NCBI GenBank assembly: GCA_030055545.1
Contig: JASFYK010000010.1
Span: 1 to 18,285 of the forward strand
Direction: 5' to 3'
DNA length: 18,285 nucleotides
Origin: Thermoproteota archaeon
Lineage (GTDB): Archaea; Thermoproteota; Methanomethylicia; Methanomethylicales; Methanomethylicaceae
The notes beneath the pieces were generated by a model. It did no database searches, had not been told where the DNA came from, and was given only the letters and a program-made list of their open reading frames with translations. The position numbers and the translations under genes are program-made. How positions within the stretch are numbered: the first letter of the stretch is position 1; every line of letters begins with the position of its first letter. Shown piece after piece: positions 13,537 through 18,285 of this stretch.

Positions 13537-13664
13537 GGACTGGGGATGAAGAAGCCGTCCCAGTCAAGTCAGAATGCTAAAGATGTTGAACCTGCGACGG
13601 ACTGAGGGCGAAAGCCCCGCAGGGGAATGCCCTGCGCCCACTTTACATTTGTAAAATCTTTTTT
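13537..13664 (+). ncRNA. Candidate structured RNA (or pop5 3' UTR) ending in a T-run
   Basis: This GC-rich block has several perfect stems: GACTGGG (13538-13544) with CCCAGTC (13559-13565); GGGC-GAAA-GCCC, a GNRA tetraloop hairpin (13606-13617); CGCAGGG (13618-13624) with CCCTGCG (13630-13636). CCTGCG at 13591-13596 can instead pair with CGCAGG (13618-13623), excluding the last stem. A weak palindrome and six T follow. There is no open reading frame of note. It does not match tRNA, 5S, SRP RNA or RNase P RNA as far as I can judge. GGATGA (13543-13548) and CTGA (13602-13605) resemble boxes C and D, but spacing and terminal pairing do not fit. It may be an independent RNA or a structured 3' end of pop5 mRNA. 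Confidence 0.42.
13642..13664 (+). terminator. Palindrome plus T6, probable transcription stop
   Basis: TTTACA (13642-13647) and TGTAAA (13650-13655) form a perfect inverted repeat with two central bases, followed by ATC and six T (13659-13664). Archaeal termination mainly needs the T-run, so this is a likely end for pop5 or the candidate RNA. Confidence 0.5.
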
Positions 13665-13815
13665 CAAAAAAAAGAAAGGGTTTATTTGCATTTTCTAAAC
13701 TTTTTTGAGCCAACATGCCCGTTTTTCAAACACACTTATAATCAAGCATGGAGAATTTGAAATATTTTTTAATGCTAATGGTGAGGACTAATTCAAATTC
13801 ACTTTTCAAGCGATA
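13665..13815 (+). other. AT-rich non-coding stretch with a 9-bp inverted repeat
   Basis: This is the AT-rich part of the gene-free gap before the LeuA-like gene. It contains GAATTTGAA (13753-13761) and its exact reverse complement TTCAAATTC (13792-13800), 30 bases apart, plus repeated TTTTCAA words near 13661, 13724 and 13803. ACTTATAATC (13735-13744) could be a second TATA box. A 24-codon frame from ATG 13748 lacks a ribosome binding site and is not called. The repeat lies just upstream of the promoter of the next gene, so it could be an operator. Confidence 0.4.
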
Positions 13816-13825
13816 TCTTTAAAAG
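13816..13825 (+). promoter_or_regulatory. TATA box of the LeuA-like gene
   Basis: TCTTTAAAAG predicts a start near 13847 and a leader of about 20 bases with GGAGTG (13854-13859), eight bases before ATG 13868. TTAAATAATAAA at 13829-13840 is less well placed. Confidence 0.55.
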
Positions 13826-13867
13826 CTATTAAATAATAAACCATTTGTTTCTCGGAGTGTATAGTGA

Positions 13868-15289
13868 ATGTCCCTGTTGAACGAAAAGGCACGCGATGAC
13901 CTTCTCAAGGCACTGAAGGGAGAGCGGATAGACTATTCTGAGTATGATGTCGCTGAGACTCAATCCCCAAGGATTTACAAGGACATATTCCCGTTCGAAT
14001 CCCCCCCGAAGATGATCTGGGACGGCATAGACGTCCCTATGGAAGTCCCCGAAAACCTCTGGATCACTGACACGACTTTCAGGGACGGACAGCAGTCAAG
14101 GGATCCGTACACGGTGAACCAGATAGTCGACCTTTACAACTTTCTCCACCGCATTGGTGGACCTAACGGCAAGATACTCATGTCCGAATTCTTCCTCTAC
14201 ACTCAAAGGGACAGGGAGGCCGTCTCAAGGGTAAGGGATCTGGGATATGAGCATCCCCGGATCACAGGGTGGATTAGGGCCAGCAAAGAAGACCTTAAGA
14301 TCGCTAAGGAGGCCGGTGTCGACGAGGTAGGGATGCTGGCATCCATTTCGGACTACCACATATTCTACAAATTCAAGGGCCTGAGCAGATCCCAGGTAAT
14401 CCAGAAATACCTCGATGTGGTGGAGGAGGGGCTAAAATCTGGCATAATCATGCGAGCGCATGTCGAGGACTGCACTCGCGCCGACATATTGGGCGTAGTC
14501 ATCCCCTTTGCCAAGCGGCTGATGCAGCTGTCGGAGAAGTACGGGATCCCTGTGAAGCTGAGGGTTCCTGACACCCTGGGGCTCGGACTGCCTTGGTCAA
14601 AGGCCGCATTGCCGAGGAGCATACCCAAGATATTCTACCTGATGCGGCAGCTTGCTGGCGTGCCATCTGAGTACCTCGAGTTCCACGGTCATAACGACTT
14701 CCACCTCGGGATTGCCAACGCTACGGCGGCTTGGATGTATGGGGCTTCGCTGAACAACACGACCCTTCTTGGCATCGGTGAGAGGGCAGGCAATGTCCCG
14801 CTGGAGGCGATGGTCTTTATATACTCCGGTCTAAAGGGAGGGCTAGACGGGATGAACACGCTTGCAATCACGGAGATGGCACAGTATTACAGGCGGAATA
14901 TAGGCTACTACATACCCCCTTACTACCCGATTGTGGGGAGAAACTTCAACGTCACGAGGGCAGGGATCCATGCTGACGGGGCCCTCAAAAACATAGAGAT
15001 GTATCTGCCTTTCGACACGGAGCGGCTGCTCGGCGTGCCCCCCGGGGTGTCGATAACCCCATACTCTGGAAATGCTGGTGTCGCATTCTGGATCAACTAC
15101 TTCTTCGGCCTGAAGAACGGCGAGAAAGTGGACAAGGAGTCAGACGGGGTCATGAGGATCTACAGGGATGTGCTGAAGAAGTTCGACTCTGGTGAGGCCC
15201 TTTCGATCAGCGACGAAGAGATGCTAAGCCTAGTCGAGAAGCACATGCCTGAATTCTACGAGGCTCACAAACACCGCATAGCACAGTAG
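13868..15289 (+). CDS. LeuA/homocitrate synthase-family DRE-TIM acyltransferase; candidate Re-citrate synthase
   Basis: Encodes 473 residues. DRE-TIM metallolyase motifs: ITDTTFRDGQQSRDP (66-80, metal-binding Asp68), HVEDCTRAD (198-206), EFHGHNDFHLGIANATAAW (271-289, histidine metal ligands) and LGIGERAGNVPLEA (301-314). The family condenses acetyl-CoA with a 2-oxoacid. An N-terminal extension of about 65 residues (FPFESPPKMIWDGIDVPMEV) precedes the barrel, and I see no C-terminal LeuA regulatory domain. From memory this form resembles proteins annotated as 2-isopropylmalate or homocitrate synthase in anaerobes such as Dehalococcoides, one of which was shown to be a Re-citrate synthase. Substrate cannot be settled here. 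ATG 13868 follows GGAGTG by eight bases. It stands apart from leucine genes, between Pop5 and a CBS protein. Confidence 0.82.
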   Translation: MSLLNEKARDDLLKALKGERIDYSEYDVAETQSPRIYKDIFPFESPPKMIWDGIDVPMEVPENLWITDTTFRDGQQSRDPYTVNQIVDLYNFLHRIGGPNGKILMSEFFLYTQRDREAVSRVRDLGYEHPRITGWIRASKEDLKIAKEAGVDEVGMLASISDYHIFYKFKGLSRSQVIQKYLDVVEEGLKSGIIMRAHVEDCTRADILGVVIPFAKRLMQLSEKYGIPVKLRVPDTLGLGLPWSKAALPRSIPKIFYLMRQLAGVPSEYLEFHGHNDFHLGIANATAAWMYGASLNNTTLLGIGERAGNVPLEAMVFIYSGLKGGLDGMNTLAITEMAQYYRRNIGYYIPPYYPIVGRNFNVTRAGIHADGALKNIEMYLPFDTERLLGVPPGVSITPYSGNAGVAFWINYFFGLKNGEKVDKESDGVMRIYRDVLKKFDSGEALSISDEEMLSLVEKHMPEFYEAHKHRIAQ

Positions 15290-15306
15290 CCAAACCCCAT
15301 CAAACA

Positions 15307-15315
15307 CTTTTTTAG
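15307..15315 (+). promoter_or_regulatory. T-rich stop signal/TATA box before the CBS gene
   Basis: CTTTTTTAG follows the LeuA-like gene by 17 bases. It may end that transcript and also act as the TATA box of the CBS gene; the predicted start is near 15337, next to GTG 15338. Confidence 0.4.
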
Positions 15316-15337
15316 ACGCCCTGCACAGTATGATCAT

Positions 15338-16255
15338 GTGGAATTTGTTATGAGCCGAAGGGTAGTAAGGGGGTTTTTGAGGAGCGACGGGACCCCGAAT
15401 TTCTCGAACAACGTCTACAGCAAGCCGAAAGAACTGGAATATCTTGTCCAGAAGCCTGTAGTCTCTGCGACCGCTAGCGCCCCCCTAATAAAGGCCATAG
15501 ACCTCATGCTTTCCAAGGGCATAAGGAGGATCCCGATTACCACCAGCAAGGGGGAGCTCATAGGGATAATCACCGCAACCGATATGGTCAACTTCTTTGG
15601 GGGCGGGGAATACTACAACCTGGTCAAGCTCAGGTACGGAGGCCGATTCTTCTCTGCCCTCTATGCTCCGGCAGAGTCCATAATGACAAGAGAGGTCGTC
15701 TGCGCCGATGTGAAAGAGAGCTTCTCGCAGGTCCTGGAGAAGATGATCCGTGAGAATGTCGGATCCGTGCCTGTCGTGGACGGCGGCACCCTGATGGGTA
15801 TCATAACCGAGTATGACGTGGTGAGGTATCTTTCGGGCAGATCGATGACCGGAAAGGTTGAGGATTACATGTCTAGGAACCCCGTCATGGCCTCTCCCAA
15901 CATCACGATAAAATCTATTGCCCGCCTTATGGTCTCGAACGGATTCCGGAGGATCCCAATCGTAGAAGGGGGCAATGTGATGGGAATCGTCACAACTATG
16001 GATATAGTGAGGTACTTCGGGGAAGGGAAGGCATTCAGGAAGATCGTATTGGACGAGATGGATCATGTGATATCAGTGCCTGCTAAGGAGATAATGAGCG
16101 AGGGGGCTGTGAAGGTGAAGCCGCAGGACAAGCTTGGGGATGTCGCCCCCCTAATAAGGACCAGTGGGGTCGGTGCAGTCCTTGTTGAGGACGCGGGTAC
16201 CATCGTCGGAATACTCACCGAGAGAGACCTGCTCATGGCGTTGGCGACCGAGTAA
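15338..16255 (+). CDS. Protein with four CBS domains (two Bateman modules)
   Basis: Encodes 305 residues made almost wholly of four CBS domains, at roughly 37-95, 113-170, 178-230 and 250-303. Each shows the typical MLSKGIRRIPI..GELIGIIT..D style pattern: KGIRRIPITTS, ENVGSVPVVDG, NGFRRIPIVEG and SGVGAVLVEDA. Paired CBS domains bind adenosine nucleotides such as AMP, ATP or SAM and act as sensors. There is no catalytic or membrane domain, so it probably controls a partner protein. GTG 15338 coincides with the predicted transcript start; ATG 15350, after GTGGA, would shorten it by four residues. It is followed after 95 bases by psmA, which has its own promoter. Confidence 0.9.
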   Translation: MEFVMSRRVVRGFLRSDGTPNFSNNVYSKPKELEYLVQKPVVSATASAPLIKAIDLMLSKGIRRIPITTSKGELIGIITATDMVNFFGGGEYYNLVKLRYGGRFFSALYAPAESIMTREVVCADVKESFSQVLEKMIRENVGSVPVVDGGTLMGIITEYDVVRYLSGRSMTGKVEDYMSRNPVMASPNITIKSIARLMVSNGFRRIPIVEGGNVMGIVTTMDIVRYFGEGKAFRKIVLDEMDHVISVPAKEIMSEGAVKVKPQDKLGDVAPLIRTSGVGAVLVEDAGTIVGILTERDLLMALATE

Positions 16256-16270
16256 TCCGTGCGAAAAGAA

Positions 16271-16278
16271 TATAAAAT
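16271..16278 (+). promoter_or_regulatory. TATA box of psmA
   Basis: TATAAAAT is close to the ideal archaeal TATA box. It predicts a start near 16300 and a leader of about 50 bases, longer than the others in this window. TCTTTTATG (16287-16295) and GGTAAAATAT (16301-16310) are further candidates. GGTGA (16340-16344) lies six bases before ATG 16351. Confidence 0.6.
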
Positions 16279-16350
16279 GTGCATAGTCTTTTATGCTGAA
16301 GGTAAAATATCGTTAGCGTAATGTGTCGCTGTTACATGTGGTGAAATGAA

Positions 16351-17073
16351 ATGTTTAGCCCTCCAGGAATGGGTTATGATCGTGCGATTACGATATTCTC
16401 GCCCGATGGGCGCCTCTTCCAGGTCGAATATGCGCTCGAGGCAGTGAGGCGCGGGTGGACGGCCATCGGGATCAGATGCACGAATGGTGTAGTGCTTGCA
16501 GTAGAGAAGAAGAGGATCAGCCCATTGATCGATCCAGCATCGATGGAAAAGATCCTCAAGATCGACGAACATGTGGGCGCGACTTTTGCAGGGCTCTCCT
16601 CGGACGCAAGAATTCTCATAGAGAGGGCAAGGCAGGAGGCCCAAATAAACAGGATGCTATATGACGAGACAATCGACGTCGAGGTCTTGACCAAAAAGGT
16701 AAGTGAAGTGAAACAGATCTACACGCAGCACGCTGGCGTCAGGCCATTCGGAGTAGCCCTTCTCATAGCGGGCGTTGACAGGTTTGGACCAAAGCTGTTC
16801 ATGACCGAGCCGAGTGGTGCCTACGCGGGTTACTATGCCGTTGCTATAGGTGCAGGCAGCCAGACAGTCACCGAGTTCTTCGAAAAGAACTACCAGCCGG
16901 ACCTCAAGATAGACGATGCAATAATGTTAGCGCTTAAGGCACTCGCCTCGGTCATCGAAGGCGGTCTCGACTCCGCCAAGGTAGAGATGGCAATTCTGCG
17001 GACCGAAACCGGGAAGTTCGAGAACCTCCCGCCCCAGCAGCTCATGGAATACATAGGAAAGCTAAAGGCGTAG
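16351..17073 (+). CDS. psmA: 20S proteasome alpha subunit
   Basis: Encodes 240 residues of the archaeal proteasome alpha subunit. The N-terminus GMGYDRAITIFSPDGRLFQVEYALEAV is the alpha-type signature that forms the gate and the outer ring; KRISPLIDPASMEKILKID and the YAVAIGAGSQTVTEFFEKNY block are also typical. Alpha rings hold the beta subunits and dock the PAN or Cdc48 ATPase. Length matches the family. ATG 16351 follows GGTGA by six bases. The gene is directly followed by SBDS after four bases and then Rrp4, the order known in many archaea linking the proteasome to the RNA exosome. Confidence 0.97.
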   Translation: MFSPPGMGYDRAITIFSPDGRLFQVEYALEAVRRGWTAIGIRCTNGVVLAVEKKRISPLIDPASMEKILKIDEHVGATFAGLSSDARILIERARQEAQINRMLYDETIDVEVLTKKVSEVKQIYTQHAGVRPFGVALLIAGVDRFGPKLFMTEPSGAYAGYYAVAIGAGSQTVTEFFEKNYQPDLKIDDAIMLALKALASVIEGGLDSAKVEMAILRTETGKFENLPPQQLMEYIGKLKA

Positions 17074-17077
17074 GCTC

Positions 17078-17776
17078 ATGCCAAAAGAAGATAAGTCAGT
17101 CATTGCTAGGCTGGTTATTCGTGGAGAGCACTTCGAGGTCATGGTAAACCCAGATCTCGCCTGGGCACTCAAGAGCGGCAAGGAAGTTGACTTCAAGGAA
17201 CTCCTCGTGAGCGAGATCATCTACAAGGATGCCGGCAAGGGCCTGAAGGCCTCTGAGGAGTCCCTGAAGAAGAACTTCGGCACCGATGACCCTAAGACTG
17301 TTGCCGCTGCAATAATCAAGAAAGGCGAGCTCCAGCTGACCACTGAACAGCGCCGCGAGATGATCGAGAGCAAGCGGAGGCAGATAGTCAACTTCATATC
17401 ACGGAATTGCATAGACCCGAAGACTGGATTGCCGCACCCCCCTCAGCGCATAGAGAACGCGATGGAAAACGTAAGGGTGAGCATAGACCCATTCAGGTCC
17501 GTGGAGGAACAGGCACAGGAAATAATAAAGGCGCTGAGGACTGAGCTGCCTCTGAAGATCTCGCAAGTTGTGGCGAAGATAGGCATCCCATCAGCCCATG
17601 CGAGGCGGGTCTACAGCGTCATATCAAAGATGGGCAACGTGACGCGGTCTGAGTGGCTCTCGGACGGATCTTGGAGGGGGGAGATGATTTTGCCTGCTGG
17701 CATACAGCAGAGCTTTGTCGACCGCGTAAACGAACTGACAAGGGGTAATTGTGAAATTGATATCAAAAAGCTATGA
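17078..17776 (+). CDS. sbds: Ribosome maturation protein SDO1 homologue (SBDS family)
   Basis: Encodes 232 residues with the three-domain SBDS structure: the N-terminal FYSH domain (ARLVIRGEHFEVMVNPDLAW through EIIYKDAGKGLKAS), a central helical domain (TTEQRREMIESKRRQIVNFI, DPKTGLPHPPQRIENAM) and a C-terminal RRM-like domain (LRTELPLKISQVVAKIGIPS, GSWRGEMILPAG). In eukaryotes SBDS releases Tif6/eIF6 from the large subunit; archaeal homologues are expected to act on the archaeal aIF6. The start ATG 17078 comes four bases after the psmA stop; the upstream AGGCG is a weak ribosome binding site, so reinitiation after psmA is likely. Rrp4 begins 9 bases after its stop. Confidence 0.96.
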   Translation: MPKEDKSVIARLVIRGEHFEVMVNPDLAWALKSGKEVDFKELLVSEIIYKDAGKGLKASEESLKKNFGTDDPKTVAAAIIKKGELQLTTEQRREMIESKRRQIVNFISRNCIDPKTGLPHPPQRIENAMENVRVSIDPFRSVEEQAQEIIKALRTELPLKISQVVAKIGIPSAHARRVYSVISKMGNVTRSEWLSDGSWRGEMILPAGIQQSFVDRVNELTRGNCEIDIKKL

Positions 17777-17785
17777 GGTGTTTGA

Positions 17786-18285
17786 ATGACAACTTTCTTT
17801 GAACCAAGACAGCTGGTTTCCCCTGGCACTCTTCTTGCCGAAGGGAACTACCAGTCCGGATTCAATGTGTATCGTGATGACGGGAAATACTATGCCTCGA
17901 TGGTCGGCCTCGCCGACATCAGGAACAATGTGATCTCGGTCATACCGCTAAGGGGGTGCTATATCCCCCAGCCGGGAGATGTGGTGATCGGTAAGGTTGT
18001 CGAGTGCATATCGACCGCATGGATGCTCGACATTAGATCCCCGTATCAAGGGGTCCTGTTCGCCTCAGAGTTCCTGTCCAAGCCACTGAACCCCCTAAAG
18101 GAAGAGGCCCGAAGATATCTCGACATCGGCGAGATGGTGGTTGCAACAGTCATGGCTTTCGACAGGACGAGGAACCCGTCCTTGACTGCTAGGGATCATG
18201 GCCTCGGCAAGATACACCGGGGAACAGTGATAGATGTGGACTTCACAAGGGTTCCTAGGATAATAGGGAAGAAGGGATCGATGAT
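17786..18285 (+). CDS. rrp4: Exosome subunit Rrp4 (3' end beyond window)
   Basis: Translating from ATG 17786 gives 166 residues before the window ends. The N-terminal domain LVSPGTLLAEG, GLADIRNNVISVIPLRGCYI, an S1-type RNA-binding domain (PQPGDVVIGKVVE, WMLDIRSPYQGVLFASEFL, LDIGEMVVATVMAFD) and the beginning of the KH domain (RIIGKKGSMI) identify Rrp4, a cap subunit of the archaeal RNA exosome that feeds RNA to the Rrp41/Rrp42 ring. The start follows the strong GAGGTG (17775-17780), which overlaps the SBDS stop. The missing part should hold the rest of the KH domain, and rrp41 and rrp42 are expected next. Confidence 0.95.
   Translation, partial: MTTFFEPRQLVSPGTLLAEGNYQSGFNVYRDDGKYYASMVGLADIRNNVISVIPLRGCYIPQPGDVVIGKVVECISTAWMLDIRSPYQGVLFASEFLSKPLNPLKEEARRYLDIGEMVVATVMAFDRTRNPSLTARDHGLGKIHRGTVIDVDFTRVPRIIGKKGSM

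Noticed and set aside
13538..13610. Box C/D guide RNA after pop5
   Set aside because: GGATGA and CTGA resemble boxes C and D, but the inner boxes are poor, the spacers too long and the ends do not pair.
13748..13822. 24-codon frame as a leader peptide before the LeuA-like gene
   Set aside because: No ribosome binding site, the only TATA-like element is too near, and its end runs into the TATA box of the following gene.
15485..16066. 193-codon minus-strand open frame with many histidines
   Set aside because: Antisense to the CBS protein; the His/Asp-rich composition arises from reading GTG, ATC and related codons backwards.
1..18285. CRISPR array, insertion sequence, integrase or other mobile element
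   Set aside because: No regularly spaced repeats, no transposase or integrase frame and no terminal repeats were seen; nearly all sequence is filled by conserved genes.

Overview
This window is a chromosomal housekeeping segment from an archaeon. The gene content is archaeal: S27ae, S3Ae, L15e, archaeal-type S15, KEOPS subunits Kae1, Bud32 and Pcc1, RNase P protein Pop5, a 20S proteasome alpha subunit, an SBDS homologue and exosome Rrp4. Promoters look like TATA boxes about 26 bases before the inferred start site. Some genes carry a GGTGA-type ribosome binding site and others look leaderless. Kae1 and Bud32 are separate overlapping genes rather than one fused gene. G+C is moderate to high, with AT-rich intergenic regions. 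I cannot name the lineage; a TACK-group archaeon would fit, but this is only inference.

Layout. (1) 1-2353: S27ae (3' end only), Kae1, Bud32 and an XTP/dITP pyrophosphatase, tightly packed. (2) 2345-4595: own promoter, then S15, a RecJ-like DHH nuclease and Pcc1, whose start codon appears non-canonical. (3) 4603-5281: S3Ae with its own promoter and a hairpin over its ribosome binding site. (4) 5287-9808: a four-gene unit with 4-base overlaps: phosphosugar mutase (GlmM/PMM type), GlmU-like nucleotidyltransferase-acetyltransferase, a radical SAM protein of unknown function and a small uncharacterised protein. The first two probably make UDP-GlcNAc. (5) 9805-11016 on the minus strand: a YchF/Obg-family GTPase with a TGS domain, divergent from a short D-3-phosphoglycerate dehydrogenase across a GC-rich 219-base spacer. 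(6) 12181-18285: a version of the known archaeal exosome-proteasome superoperon: L15e, a COG1325-type RNA-binding protein, Pop5, then a LeuA/homocitrate-synthase-like enzyme and a four-CBS protein, followed by PsmA, SBDS and Rrp4 (cut by the window end).

Together the genes cover translation, tRNA t6A modification (three KEOPS subunits), DNA/RNA processing and protein turnover, plus cell-surface sugar and amino-acid or central metabolism. No mobile element, CRISPR array, rRNA or tRNA was seen. The most unusual parts are the 331-base gap at 13537-13867, which holds a candidate structured RNA with alternative pairings followed by an AT-rich 9-bp inverted repeat; the S3Ae leader hairpin; the missing conventional start of Pcc1; the coupled sugar/radical SAM unit; and the two metabolic/regulatory genes in the superoperon at a point where Rpp30 is also absent.
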